From NCBI GenBank assembly GCA_013820855.1, contig JACDHV010000009.1, forward strand, positions 1-32,252: DNA of 32,252 nt, read 5' to 3'. The translations under genes and the position numbers were made by a program. The stretch's first letter is position 1. Every line of letters begins with the position of its first letter. The notes beneath the pieces were generated by a model. It saw only the letters and a program-made list of their open reading frames with translations, was not told the DNA's origin and did no database searches. This stretch comes from Gemmatimonadales bacterium. GTDB lineage: Bacteria > Gemmatimonadota > Gemmatimonadetes > Gemmatimonadales > GWC2-71-9. This document shows positions 7,600 to 16,128 of this stretch, one piece after another.

Positions 7600-8547
7600 A
7601 TGAAAGCGATCGTCATGACCAGGTTCGGCGGACCGGACGTCCTCCGGTTGGAAGAGCGGGCAGAGCCCCGCCCTCGGGCCCACGAGCTCCTGGTCAGGGT
7701 CTACGCGACGTCGGTGAACACCGTGGACTGCAGCATCCGGAGGGGCGAGCAGGCCGTCGCACTGCCGGCCGTCATCGGGTACGACGTCTCCGGGGTGGTC
7801 GAGACGGTCGGCGCGGAGGTGCAGGACTTCGTGCCGGGTGACGAGGTCTTCTATATGCCGGAGATGTTCTCCAGCGACGGCAGCTACGCCGAGTATCACG
7901 TCGCCGCGGAGAAGATCGTCGCCCGCAAGCCTCGTAACCTGTCCCACCCCGAGGCCGCCGGGATCCCCCTCGCGGCCAGCGCCGCGTGGGAGGCGCTGAT
8001 CGGGCGAGCCGGACTGCGCGCGGGGGAGACCGTGCTGATTCTCGGCGCGGGTGACACCGGTCTCTTCGGCATTCAGATCGCCCGGGCCGCCGGCGCGCAG
8101 GTTTACGTCGTCTGCCCGCCCGAGGCCGCCGCGCTCGCCCTGCAGCTGGGCGCCAGCCGGACGATCGATCTCGACGAAGATTTTCTCGCCGTCGTCCAGA
8201 TCGAGAGCCCCGACGCGGCCGTGGAGGTCGTGTTCGACACCATCGACGGCAACAGTCTCCGCCGAATCGTTCAGGCGACCAAGGCGCACGGGAGAATTGC
8301 GAGCACGGTCGCCGCCGCCGGCCCCGGCCTGGAGGACGCGCTGGCCCGCAACATCACCCACCACTTGGTGTCGGTCGAGCCCAATCGCGCCCGGCTGGAC
8401 TTGATCCGCGCGATGATCCAGCGGGGCCAGATCGTCCCCGTGATCGATTCCGTGCTGTCACTGCAGGACGCCGCCTCCGCGCACCGACAGTTGGAGGTCG
8501 GCGGGGTGCTTGGCAAGCTGATCCTCTGCTCCGTGACAACCGCGTAG
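7600..8547 (+). CDS. MDR-superfamily NAD(P)-dependent oxidoreductase (quinone-reductase-like)
   Basis: Medium-chain dehydrogenase/reductases of this type reduce quinones or enones with NADPH. The 315-residue protein begins MKAIVMTRFGGPDVLRLEE, typical of zeta-crystallin-like reductases. It continues with VNTVDCSIRRGE, IGYDVSGVVETVGAEV and GDEVF. The Rossmann motif GAGDTG is at 149-154 followed by IQIARAAGAQVYV. The C-terminus, VIDSVLSLQDAASAHRQLE.GGVLGKLIL, is also standard. The catalytic and structural zinc cysteines of alcohol dehydrogenases are absent, so it is a zinc-independent member. The ATG at 7600 is preceded by a run of G (GGGGGGGGC). It lies directly behind site A and next to the AraC-type gene, so it is probably an induced detoxifying reductase. 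Confidence 0.85.
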   Translation: MKAIVMTRFGGPDVLRLEERAEPRPRAHELLVRVYATSVNTVDCSIRRGEQAVALPAVIGYDVSGVVETVGAEVQDFVPGDEVFYMPEMFSSDGSYAEYHVAAEKIVARKPRNLSHPEAAGIPLAASAAWEALIGRAGLRAGETVLILGAGDTGLFGIQIARAAGAQVYVVCPPEAAALALQLGASRTIDLDEDFLAVVQIESPDAAVEVVFDTIDGNSLRRIVQATKAHGRIASTVAAAGPGLEDALARNITHHLVSVEPNRARLDLIRAMIQRGQIVPVIDSVLSLQDAASAHRQLEVGGVLGKLILCSVTTA

Positions 8548-8559
8548 CGCACGCGGTTG
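8537..8559 (+). terminator. Hairpin across the MDR stop codon
   Basis: A perfect 8-bp stem, CAACCGCG (8537-8544) and CGCGGTTG (8552-8559), with a 7-nt loop that contains the TAG stop. There is no U-tract after it, so it may be a weak or Rho-assisted terminator, or an mRNA-stabilising hairpin. Confidence 0.4.
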
Positions 8560-8592
8560 CGCCCTCATCTGTTGCTCGATTCCAGCCGCGTT

Positions 8593-8606
8593 GTGATGCC
8601 GGTCAC
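8593..8606. promoter_or_regulatory. Palindrome upstream of site B
   Basis: GTGATGCCGGTCAC, the same 14-mer as on the minus strand at 6296-6309. It ends exactly 21 bp before the distal half-site of site B, the same gap as at site D. Confidence 0.45.
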
Positions 8607-8627
8607 CTTCCGACGGCCGGCTGCGTG

Positions 8628-8687
8628 AAATCGCCGCATCCTCACGACAAATCGCCCATTGGTCGGCGGACCGGGAATCGCCATGCT
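8628..8687 (+). promoter_or_regulatory. AraC-type direct-repeat promoter, site B (propeller operon)
   Basis: Half-sites AAATCGCCGC (8628-8637) and AAATCGCCCATT (8649-8660), 21 bp apart. TTGGTC (8659-8664) is the -35, followed by a 17-bp spacer and the -10 CATGCT (8682-8687). The first gene starts at 8791, which leaves a leader of about 100 nt with no obvious structure. Confidence 0.68.
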
Positions 8688-8790
8688 GGGGTGCGACTGC
8701 ACCGGACCAAGTGATCAGAGCGAGCTGACCACGAGAGACCACGGCGTTCCCTTCCTGGCGCCCTATCCCTGGCTGAAGACGGAGTCATTT

Positions 8791-9960
8791 ATGCGCAGAC
8801 TGCTCACCCGTAGCGCGGCGTTCGCGAGTGCGGCTCTTGTCCTGGCGCTCGGCGCCTGCTCCGACCGTTCGAGTGTCACCGAGCCGGATCGGGCAGACGC
8901 CCTCGCCCGGAAGCCCGCCTCCGGGCCGGGAGCGGTGTACGTCCAGACCAACACTCGGGGCTCGAACCATGTCGTCGTCTACGGCCGAGCCGCGGATGGG
9001 ACCCTCAAGCGGAGCGGCACCTTTCGTACCGGCGGGCGGGGGACCGGCGACCCCCGGCTTCCCTCGCAGGGCTCGGTCATCCTCAGCGATGACGACAAGT
9101 GGCTCCTGGTCGCGAACGTCGGCAGCAGCGAGATCTCGGTCTTCGCCGTGAGCGGCGGCGATCTCACGCTCACCGACAAGGTCCCCTCCGGCGGCCAGAT
9201 GCCGTTCAGCCTCACTCTCCGGGGGAATCTGCTCTACGTGCTCAACGCCGGCGGCCGAGCCGGGGGCAGCGACAACATCACCGCCTTCACCCTGAGTGCG
9301 GTGGGGCAGCTTTCGCCGCTCTCCGGTTCGACCCGCCCGCTGAGCGCTGCCAACACCGACCCCGCGCAGGTCCAGTTCAGCCCGGACGGCGGGACCCTTG
9401 TCGTGACCGAGAAGGCGACCGACAGGATCGACACCTACGCCGTCGGAGCCGACGGCCGGGCCAGCGGGCCGACGGTGGACGACTCCAACGGCGACACGCC
9501 GTTCGGCTTCGCGTTCACCACGACCGGCTACTTCGTGGTCACCGAGGCCTTCGACAAGGCCGTGGGTCAGGCGGCCGCCTCCTCGTACCGGCTCTCCGGC
9601 GCCACCGGGATCGAGGTGGTCAGCGGCACGGTGCGAAACGGCGAGACCGACGTCTGTTGGACGGTGATCACCCGGGACGATCGCTACGCGTTCATCACGA
9701 ACTTCGGCAGTGGAACGCTCTCGAGCTACGGAATCGGCAACGACGGCACCCTCACGCTGATCGACGCGGTGGCCGCCCGGACCAGCGCGGCGCAGGGCCC
9801 GAGGGACCTGGATCTGAGCGCGGACGGCCGGTTTCTCTACGTCATCGACGTCGGCACGCACCGGGTGAGCGGCTACGAGGTCGAGAGCGATGGGAGTCTC
9901 ACAGCCGTCGATCAAGTGGGCGGACTCCCTCCCACGATCGCCGGGCTGGCCGCGCGCTGA
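8791..9960 (+). CDS. Lactonase-type beta-propeller lipoprotein
   Basis: The 389-residue protein starts with a lipoprotein signal (MRRLLTRSAAFASAALVLALGACS, lipobox LGAC). It continues with repeated blades typical of the 7-bladed lactonase fold (PF10282-like): GAVYVQTNTRGSNHVVVYGRAADGTL, VILSDDDKWLLVANVGSSEISVF, NLLYVLNAGG, VQFSPDGGTLVVTEK, RYAFITNFGSGTLSSYGI, LDLSADGRFLYVIDVGTHRVSGYEV. (Motifs are quoted in pieces.) Cytoplasmic members hydrolyse 6-phosphogluconolactone. An exported lipid-anchored copy is unlikely to do that and may bind a ligand or hydrolyse another lactone. It is the first gene behind site B and is followed 38 nt later by the unrecognised lipoprotein, so it probably opens an operon reaching at least to 12801. 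Confidence 0.8.
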   Translation: MRRLLTRSAAFASAALVLALGACSDRSSVTEPDRADALARKPASGPGAVYVQTNTRGSNHVVVYGRAADGTLKRSGTFRTGGRGTGDPRLPSQGSVILSDDDKWLLVANVGSSEISVFAVSGGDLTLTDKVPSGGQMPFSLTLRGNLLYVLNAGGRAGGSDNITAFTLSAVGQLSPLSGSTRPLSAANTDPAQVQFSPDGGTLVVTEKATDRIDTYAVGADGRASGPTVDDSNGDTPFGFAFTTTGYFVVTEAFDKAVGQAAASSYRLSGATGIEVVSGTVRNGETDVCWTVITRDDRYAFITNFGSGTLSSYGIGNDGTLTLIDAVAARTSAAQGPRDLDLSADGRFLYVIDVGTHRVSGYEVESDGSLTAVDQVGGLPPTIAGLAAR

Positions 9961-9998
9961 CCGGACACGCACCGCACCATCTTGGGAGGAGTCACACC

Positions 9999-11180
9999 AT
10001 GCGCACGACCTTGCGTTTGCTGCTCATCCTCGGCGTCGGCATCACGGCGGGCGCCTGCAGCGATGACGCGCCGGCCCCGAGCGACCCCAGCCCGGTCGGG
10101 CAGCTGCTGCCCAACAATCTGGCCAGCGTCATCAGCCTGGACACGGCGGCCGCCACCGCAGTCCTGCCGCTGTACCGCGGGGAGGACGCCAGCGGCAACG
10201 CGGTGTATTTCGTCATCACCGAGTCCAACAATCTGGACGAGTCGGTGCGGCTGGGACTGAACTGGGCTCCCAAGATCGTGCACGCGGCTCGAACCAAGGC
10301 CGTGCAGCAGGCCACTGAGATGACTGGCGGCGGAGGCAACCCCAATGAGTTCCCGGTCGTCCGGTTTTCGGGGAACGTGGACTTCAGCCCCACCCGCAAC
10401 CTGGTGCCGGGCCCCGAGCTGTTCCCGCTGGACCCGAGCACCACACCCGGGTCGGTCGGCGACGCGAATTACAGCCCGGTCTTCACGCTCGACGATCGGG
10501 ACGCGGATTCCACCGAGACGATCGTGTACAACGCGCCCCACCTCGCGAACAGCACCGGGGTGCACGACCGGGTGATCAGCATCGACAGCACCGGGATGCA
10601 GGTGACGCTCCAGTTGACCAGGGGCTTCTACGAGGGGTTCGCCATCCTCTACTTGAGCACCGAGACGTCGCATGACGACGTGGCGGCGCTGGAGGTGGGG
10701 ACGTTCGCGCCCAACCTGAACGAGGCGCCGTTCCCCGGAGACGACAAGCCGTTCCGCTCCGCCCGGGAGGCCATCATCCCCATCGTGAACGGGCCCATGG
10801 GGGTGGACAATCCGAGCCGGCAGGGGCTCCGCTCCGCGGTCGCCGGCGAAGGGGACCCGCTCAACATCTTCCAGGAGCAGGCGGGGTGCGATAACCCGGA
10901 CGACCCCGCACTGTTCTGCGATGCCGCCCTCTACAGTCCGCTCTGGGACGTGCACCCCGTGGTGTGGACGCAGGCCGCCATCGACGCGGGCATCCGCGAC
11001 CGGATCACCTCGGACAAGCGGGAGGTCATCGCCCCGCTCAACGTCATCGATCTGCTGGCCGACGGGTGGCTGGAGCCGGGCGCACCCGGCGGCGCCCGCA
11101 ACTCATCGCTGGGCGGCCTCCCGGCGGCGGGCATCATCGTCAATTGTCCGATCATCTTCGTCGCGGAAGCCTCACGCTGA
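9999..11180 (+). CDS. Unrecognised secreted lipoprotein (copy 1)
   Basis: I do not recognise the family. The 393-residue product has a lipoprotein signal (LLLILGVGITAGACSD) and a strong ribosome-binding site (GGGAGGA) before the ATG at 9999. The rest looks like a beta-rich soluble domain: VLPLYRGEDASGNAVYFVIT, VRFSGNVDFSPTRNLVPGP, TTPGSVGDANYSPVF, VYNAPHL, the central VISIDSTGMQVTLQLTRGF, and LYSPLWDVHPVVWTQAAI near the C-terminus, with a final NCPIIFV. A pair of cysteines (CDNPDDPALFC) may form a disulphide. A clear relative lies at 18940-20216, also next to a di-haem cytochrome, so the two protein types probably work together. It sits between the propeller and the ferritin-like genes. Confidence 0.75.
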   Translation: MRTTLRLLLILGVGITAGACSDDAPAPSDPSPVGQLLPNNLASVISLDTAAATAVLPLYRGEDASGNAVYFVITESNNLDESVRLGLNWAPKIVHAARTKAVQQATEMTGGGGNPNEFPVVRFSGNVDFSPTRNLVPGPELFPLDPSTTPGSVGDANYSPVFTLDDRDADSTETIVYNAPHLANSTGVHDRVISIDSTGMQVTLQLTRGFYEGFAILYLSTETSHDDVAALEVGTFAPNLNEAPFPGDDKPFRSAREAIIPIVNGPMGVDNPSRQGLRSAVAGEGDPLNIFQEQAGCDNPDDPALFCDAALYSPLWDVHPVVWTQAAIDAGIRDRITSDKREVIAPLNVIDLLADGWLEPGAPGGARNSSLGGLPAAGIIVNCPIIFVAEASR

Positions 11181-11235
11181 TCGGTGTTGCGCGCGGCAGC
11201 ATGCGTAACAGACCTAACGAACCGGAGTGACCATC

Positions 11236-11967
11236 ATGCACGGTGACGTGACCAGGAGCATCACACTCTCGAACATCCGCCAATTGTGGGAGACAGGTAC
11301 CCGCCGGGAGTTCCTCCGGGTGGCGGCTGCCGGGGGCGCCGCGATCCTGCTGCCCACCATGTTTGCGGCCTGCGGCGATGATGACGCTGGCCCGGCGGAC
11401 CCCCCGCCGTCGGACGCCGTCATCCTCGACCTGAGCAGCGATCCCGGGGTGCTGAACTACGCCTACGCGCTGGAGCAGCTCGAGGCCGCGTTCTACGCCC
11501 AGGTAGCCCAGGCCTTCTATCCCGGAATTACCGCCGCGGAGCAGCAGATCCTGACCGACATCAGGGACCACGAGGTGATCCACCGCGACTTCCTGGCGGG
11601 TGCGCTCGGGAGCGCGCGGATCCCGGATCTCGAGGTCGATTTCGCGGGTGGGAACGTGGATTTCGGAAGCCGCTTCAGCGTGCTCAGCACCGCGAAGATC
11701 TTCGAGGACGGCGGGGTCGCCGCCTACAACGGCGCCGGGAGGCTGCTCCAGGACGTGAACAATCTCCTCCTCGCCGGCAAGATCGTGTCGGTCGAGGCTC
11801 GCCACGCCGCCGCCATCCGGGATCTCCTGAGGCCGGGGACCCGAGACTTCGCCGGCGACGACGTCGTGGATCCTTCGGGGCTCGAGCAGGCGTTCGAGCC
11901 GGGCTTCGTGCTCCAGGACTCGGGGCTCGGACAGTTCATCACGACGCCCATCGAGATCGTTTCCTGA
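11236..11967 (+). CDS. Tat-exported ferritin-like lipoprotein (PF13668 type)
   Basis: The 243-residue protein has a twin-arginine motif (TRREFLRVAA) followed by a hydrophobic stretch and a lipobox (MFAAC), so it is probably folded in the cytoplasm, exported by Tat and lipid-anchored. The body is a four-helix ferritin-like domain: YALEQLEAAFYAQV, DIRDHEVIHRDFL, STAKIFEDGGVAAY and VSVEARHAAAIRDL. The paired E...ExxH positions fit a di-metal site. Family members are annotated as desiccation-related, but a biochemical role is largely unproven. The ATG at 11236 is chosen over the in-frame GTG at 11227, because a purine-rich CCGGAG lies upstream. It is followed 24 nt later by a second ferritin-like gene. 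Confidence 0.8.
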   Translation: MHGDVTRSITLSNIRQLWETGTRREFLRVAAAGGAAILLPTMFAACGDDDAGPADPPPSDAVILDLSSDPGVLNYAYALEQLEAAFYAQVAQAFYPGITAAEQQILTDIRDHEVIHRDFLAGALGSARIPDLEVDFAGGNVDFGSRFSVLSTAKIFEDGGVAAYNGAGRLLQDVNNLLLAGKIVSVEARHAAAIRDLLRPGTRDFAGDDVVDPSGLEQAFEPGFVLQDSGLGQFITTPIEIVS

Positions 11968-11991
11968 CTCTCGTCCTCCGGAGACACCATC

Positions 11992-12801
11992 ATGGACCAG
12001 AAATTCCCAATCATCGAGACGAGTACACCGGACGCCGTGGAGCGGGTGGTCTCCCGTCGCGAAGCGATTCGGCAAGGCACCGGCGCGACGTCGGCCATTC
12101 TCGCGGGCATCACCGCGGCATCAGTGCCCATCGGGGCCGCGGCGTTTGCCCGCCGGGCCTATGCCCAAGCCGCGGCCCCGACCATCGTCGAGGTGCTCAA
12201 TTTCGCCCTCACCCTGGAATACCTCGAGGACGAATTTTACCGCACCGGGCTTGGCGGCACCGTCGCGGCGGCGCTCTCCGCCCCCGAACTGACCGCGATC
12301 CAGCAGGTGAGCAAGCACGAAACGGCGCACGTCCAGTTTCTCACCGCCACGATCCCGGCCCTCGGCGGCACGCCGGCCCCCAAGCCGACCTTCGACTTCA
12401 CGGCCGGGGGCGCCTTCCCCGACGTCTTCTCCAACCGGGTCACCTTCCTCGCCCTGGCTCAGACGTTCGAGGATACCGGGGTGCGCGCGTACAAGGGGCA
12501 GGCAGGCAACGTCGCCTCGAACGACGGGGTACTCACCGCGGCGCTGCAGATCCACTCGGTGGAGGCGCGCCACGCCTCGCAGATCCGCCGGCTCCGGGGG
12601 CAGAAAGGGTGGATCACGGGCAGCGAGATCGGTGACCTTCCACCGCAGTCGCAACCCACCTACGCCGGTGAGGAGAACACCATTCAGGGGGGCACGGACG
12701 CCGCCTCGCTCGGCGCCATCGCCGCGGTGACGGAAGCGTTCGATGAGCCACTCACCATGGAACAGGTGCTGGCCATCGCCGGTCCTTTTATTGTCGGGTA
12801 A
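11992..12801 (+). CDS. Exported ferritin-like protein, second copy (PF13668 type)
   Basis: The 269-residue product carries SRREAIRQGTG, a twin-arginine-like motif, a hydrophobic segment and a signal-peptidase site after AYA. Its helices repeat the ferritin-like pattern: LTLEYLEDEFYRTGL, VSKHETAHVQFL, LAQTFEDTGVRAY, and IHSVEARHASQIRRL, again with the glutamates and histidines needed for a di-metal centre. It is related to, but clearly distinct from, the preceding gene (no lipobox, longer C-terminus with TMEQVLAIAGPFIVG). The pair could form a hetero-oligomer on the outer face of the inner membrane. The gene ends the compact run 8791-12801. Confidence 0.82.
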   Translation: MDQKFPIIETSTPDAVERVVSRREAIRQGTGATSAILAGITAASVPIGAAAFARRAYAQAAAPTIVEVLNFALTLEYLEDEFYRTGLGGTVAAALSAPELTAIQQVSKHETAHVQFLTATIPALGGTPAPKPTFDFTAGGAFPDVFSNRVTFLALAQTFEDTGVRAYKGQAGNVASNDGVLTAALQIHSVEARHASQIRRLRGQKGWITGSEIGDLPPQSQPTYAGEENTIQGGTDAASLGAIAAVTEAFDEPLTMEQVLAIAGPFIVG

Positions 12802-12886
12802 CCCTCATTCAGCGCCAAGCGAAAGCGGTTGCGTCTGATACCCAGGCTATCTCCGACGAGCTACATCCTAATTAGAGGAACATTGC

Positions 12887-13543
12887 ATGATGACCAGAAT
12901 CCTTCGCCCCGCGGCTGCGGCTGCGGCCGCCCTGCTGGCACTTGGGACGATGGCCGAGCCGGCCCAATCCCAAGTCAACCAGGACAAGACGCAGATGGAG
13001 AAGCCGGACCAGATGCGCATGGAGCAGATGATGGGCGGCTGGCCCAAGGCCTCCAAGGAGGCGGCCATGTTCATGACCAAGAAGTACGGCCCGCCGGCGG
13101 CCATGAGTAAGGACCTGATGGTATGGGGCAAGACCGGCCCCTGGAAACGGACGATCGTTTACGCCCAGGAGTACCCGCACGAGTTTCCGGCGTATCACAC
13201 CGACGTGATGCAGCAGTTCATCGACTACAAGGCCCCGGCGGACATGTACGACGAGCTGGCGATGTACGACGGCAGTGTGGTAGTCGAGCGCACCTCCGGC
13301 GAGATCTCGGCCCGGTGCGACAAGGAGGGCGCCAACTTCCTCGCGCTCAACCTGGCCAATGACATCGTGACCGGAAAGCTCTCGGTCAAGGAGGCCCGGA
13401 AGATGTACGGCGAGCAGGCCATGGCGATGAAGGCCAAGCAGCCGGCGCCGTACACCGAGAAGCTCCTCTTCCAGGCGCAGGCAGGCGGCACCGCCGATCC
13501 CGGCCGCGCTCTCATGAAGGGCATGAACGAGTCGAAGCAGTAG
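12887..13543 (+). CDS. Secreted Met-rich protein of unknown function
   Basis: The 218-residue protein starts with a signal peptide (PAAAAAAALLALGTMAEPAQS) and has a good ribosome-binding site (AGAGGAAC) before the ATG at 12887. The mature part begins with a methionine-rich stretch (MEKPDQMRMEQMMGGW) and continues with FMTKKYGPPAAMS, VYAQEYPHEFPAYHTDVMQQF, and SGEISARCDKEGANFLALNL. I do not recognise a named family. The many Met and His residues could bind copper or another soft metal, but this is only a composition argument. It lies 85 nt after the second ferritin-like gene and could belong to the same operon or have its own promoter. Confidence 0.7.
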   Translation: MMTRILRPAAAAAAALLALGTMAEPAQSQVNQDKTQMEKPDQMRMEQMMGGWPKASKEAAMFMTKKYGPPAAMSKDLMVWGKTGPWKRTIVYAQEYPHEFPAYHTDVMQQFIDYKAPADMYDELAMYDGSVVVERTSGEISARCDKEGANFLALNLANDIVTGKLSVKEARKMYGEQAMAMKAKQPAPYTEKLLFQAQAGGTADPGRALMKGMNESKQ

Positions 13544-13627
13544 TGCTGGGCGAGTGACGGAGGCCGGCATACGGGGGCCGCCAGGGGATCGAATGTTGAA
13601 TCGGCGCAACGAAGGTAGCCTGAGTCA

Positions 13628-14029
13628 ATGAATCAATGGGCACCAGTACCCCTTCGCCTGATCATCGGGTACGGCTTCATGGCCCACGGGTAGGCCAAGT
13701 GGAGCAAGGGACCCGAGGGGTTCGGACAGCTGCTTCAACAGATCGGCGTCCCCCTTCCGGAGTTCACGGCTTGGGTGGTCACCCTTCTTGAGTTGTTCGG
13801 TGGCCTGGCGATCCTCACGGGGGCGTTCATCGCGGTGGTGAGCGTCCCACTCGTCGTGTCCATGCTCGTGGCGATGTTCACGGTCCACCTGCGGTACGGC
13901 TTCAGTTCCGTCAACACGATCGGCCTGACGCAATCCGGCCCAGTGTTCGGCCCCCCGGGCCACGAAGTCAACCTCTTGTACATTGCGGGCTTACTCGCCC
14001 TCGTCCTGGCCGGTGAAGGCACTTTGTGA
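13628..14029 (+). pseudogene. DoxX-family membrane protein interrupted by an amber codon
   Basis: From the ATG at 13628 one frame reads a full DoxX-like protein of 133 codons: LRLIIGYGFMAHG, then TAG at 13691-13693, then AKWSKGPEGFGQLLQQIGVPLPEF and further membrane helices (VTLLELFGGLAILTGAFI, VPLVVSMLVAMFTVHL, NLLYIAGLLALVLAG). Family members normally have Tyr or Trp after HG, so one base change (TAC or TGG to TAG) explains the stop. The frame is intact on both sides, so the loss is recent, or it is a sequencing error. DoxX proteins are small four-helix inner-membrane proteins often tied to thiol or sulphur oxidation and stress. A restart downstream would lack the first helix. Confidence 0.75.
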
Positions 14030-14135
14030 TTAGATCGTTGGTTGGCGCGCAGAAGAGAGATGTCGGAGGGCCCCACAACGCCGGCTCGCTCTGGCTGGCC
14101 ACCCCAGACTGTGAACGCCAGCCGGCGGGACCTGC

Positions 14136-14195
14136 AAATCCGCCAACGCCAGCGGCAAATCGCCCATTTGTTCTATCCAGCCGCCGGAGCATGCT
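14136..14195 (+). promoter_or_regulatory. AraC-type direct-repeat promoter, site C (cytochrome 1)
   Basis: Half-sites AAATCCGCCA (14136-14145) and AAATCGCCCATTT (14157-14169), 21 bp apart. TTGTTC (14168-14173) is the -35, with a 16-bp spacer to the -10 CATGCT (14190-14195). The cytochrome starts at 14255. Unlike sites B and D there is no palindrome upstream. Confidence 0.66.
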
Positions 14196-14254
14196 CTATT
14201 GGTACTCTCGGCCAGAGCGCAGGCCAGGCGATTGTTGATTCAGCGGAGCTCCCC

Positions 14255-15868
14255 ATGCGTGCCTACCAGGTCCTCTCCAGTGTCCGGCCACGTCTCCTCC
14301 TGATTCCCCTGTGCGTCGCGCTCGCCGTCGGCTGTGGCGACGACGGAGGCACCGATCCGACCGAAGGCACGGATGGACCCGCCAACCCCGGCGTTCCGGT
14401 GCCGCGCCAGGATGGCGATCCGGCGCTCGGCCGGGAGGTCTTCCGATTCGAGACCTTCAACAACGAGCGCTTCTTCACCGACGCGCTCCGCCTCGGGGCC
14501 GGGTTGACCGCGGCGGGGGTGACCCCGCTCCAGCTCCTCGAGCTCGGCGTGAACGTCGATGTCGACGCGCTCCCCGCCGACCTTCGTCAAACCCTCACGG
14601 CCGAGCTTCAGGCCGACCCCAGCGGAGGCACCTCGGCGCTGCTCAACGACCCGGCCATGACGGCCGCGTTCTTCAACGCGAACGCCGTCATCGGCCTGCC
14701 GATCAAGGACAGCAACGGCGATGGCGTGCTCGACATGGCAGCGGGCGACAAGGTCGGCACCAGCTGCGCCCTGTGTCACACCCGCGCCGACGACGGGGCA
14801 CTGCTGAACGTGCCCAACGCCGGCTCGATCGGGCCCCGCGGGGACGGCCTCGCCACGCACAATCTTGACTTCGGCCGGCTGATGGCCTCGGCGGCCAACT
14901 CCAGGGCGCTCTATCCGCTCCTGCAGCTTTCCCTGTCCGCCAACGGCGGCAGCACCCTCGGTCGCGCGCCGACCGGATTGACGGAGAACTCGTCCGAAGC
15001 CGACGTGGATGCCTACCTCTCGAACCCACAGTTCTATCCGATCGGGATGTTCGACGATACGTTCGATGGCAACGGCGATCCGATGCACAACGCCCCGCTG
15101 TTTCGGCAGGATTTGGCCGCGCCCTTCGGCAGCGAGGGAACGTTCGAGAAGCTGGACCAGTTCAGCAACCTGGTGTACACCGGCCTCTTCGATCCCACGA
15201 CACTCACCACACCGGGTGGCCGGGCGTTCCTGAGCCTGTTGGGGGGAGCGGCGGGAACCGAGATCGCGGACGATTACGTCCAGGTTCTCGCCGCGACCGG
15301 CGTGACCGGCTATCCGTACGTCACCGCCGCGCCGGCGGCGCCCGGCCAGGACGCGCCGCTCGGCATCCGCGTGGACGACACCAAATTATTCGCGATGAAC
15401 GCCTACCTGGCCGGCCTGCCGGCGCCGAGCGGCATGGGAGGGAGCGCCGACGGCCGCCAACTCTTCCGCACCGTGGGCTGTACCGAGTGCCACAACGTGG
15501 ACCAGGGCAGGACGGTGCCGACGTTCATCGTCCCCATGGCTACGATCTTCCCCGGCGACGCCCCCGACACTCTCGCCCAGCGAATGCCGCCGCTGAACCC
15601 GGTGGTCAACACACCCTCCTCGCCGTTCGACGACAAGATGGCGGTCGTCAACGCGAGCATTCGCGGCGACATCCGCGGAACCGCGCTGCCGCTCCTCCTG
15701 GATCTGGCGCGGAAGCCCGTGTTCCTGCATGACAACTCGGTTCTCACCCTCAATGCTTTGCTCGACCCCGCGCGCGGGGCGGCGGCACCCCACCCCTTCT
15801 ATTTGACCGATCCGACTCAGCGCGCGCAGGTGGTGGCGTTCCTCCAGGGCCTGGACACCAGCGACTGA
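14255..15868 (+). CDS. Di-haem cytochrome c lipoprotein (cytochrome c peroxidase-like), copy 1
   Basis: The 537-residue protein has a lipoprotein signal (LLLIPLCVALAVGCGDD) and two c-type haem sites, CALCH at 171-175 and CTECH at 409-413. Just before the first is a calcium-loop-like DSNGDGVLD (152-160), and FDGNGDPMH lies between the haems. Two haems separated by about 240 residues, with the second after GRQLFRTVG, recall di-haem peroxidase/MauG-type enzymes and the related 'di-haem oxidoreductases', but the spacing differs from classical CcpA. The ATG at 14255 follows CGGAGCTCCCC. Its own promoter is site C. A close paralogue, alike over the whole length, lies at 20301-21947. It would act in the periplasm as an electron-transfer protein or peroxidase. 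Confidence 0.82.
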   Translation: MRAYQVLSSVRPRLLLIPLCVALAVGCGDDGGTDPTEGTDGPANPGVPVPRQDGDPALGREVFRFETFNNERFFTDALRLGAGLTAAGVTPLQLLELGVNVDVDALPADLRQTLTAELQADPSGGTSALLNDPAMTAAFFNANAVIGLPIKDSNGDGVLDMAAGDKVGTSCALCHTRADDGALLNVPNAGSIGPRGDGLATHNLDFGRLMASAANSRALYPLLQLSLSANGGSTLGRAPTGLTENSSEADVDAYLSNPQFYPIGMFDDTFDGNGDPMHNAPLFRQDLAAPFGSEGTFEKLDQFSNLVYTGLFDPTTLTTPGGRAFLSLLGGAAGTEIADDYVQVLAATGVTGYPYVTAAPAAPGQDAPLGIRVDDTKLFAMNAYLAGLPAPSGMGGSADGRQLFRTVGCTECHNVDQGRTVPTFIVPMATIFPGDAPDTLAQRMPPLNPVVNTPSSPFDDKMAVVNASIRGDIRGTALPLLLDLARKPVFLHDNSVLTLNALLDPARGAAAPHPFYLTDPTQRAQVVAFLQGLDTSD

Positions 15869-16128
15869 GCCCTGAATCGGGCTGGCCTGGAGCAGTGGGT
15901 CTGGCGAAGGGTCGGATGTGATCTGCGGCCCAGACGCGCGGTCAGGCTGGGGGTAATTTGATCCGCACCGCGGTCTGCCGTCGCAGACCCCGCACGGCCG
16001 CTCGCGTTCGCGAGCCCGTTGATCGTCGGCTGACGGCCACCGTCCCGCTCCTCTCGAAGCTTTCCGCCATCGGGAGCATGAGAGCTGAAGCAGAGGGTGG
16101 TTCACAATTGAAGAGAGGACGAGGGCAC
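15869..16128. other. Intergenic region after cytochrome 1
   Basis: There is no gene in these 260 bp. They hold a 19-bp sequence at 15917-15935 (TGTGATCTGCGGCCCAGAC) that recurs with one mismatch at 22060-22078 behind cytochrome 2. There are also two perfect small inverted repeats: GGTCTGC/GCAGACC at 15972-15989 (4-nt loop) and CTCGCG/CGCGAG at 16001-16014. These could be terminator or regulatory hairpins. No U-tract is seen. Confidence 0.45.

Noticed and set aside
15917-15935. TGTGATCT as a CRP/FNR-type site
   Set aside because: Only one half-site is present; the second half does not match TCACA or ATCAA.
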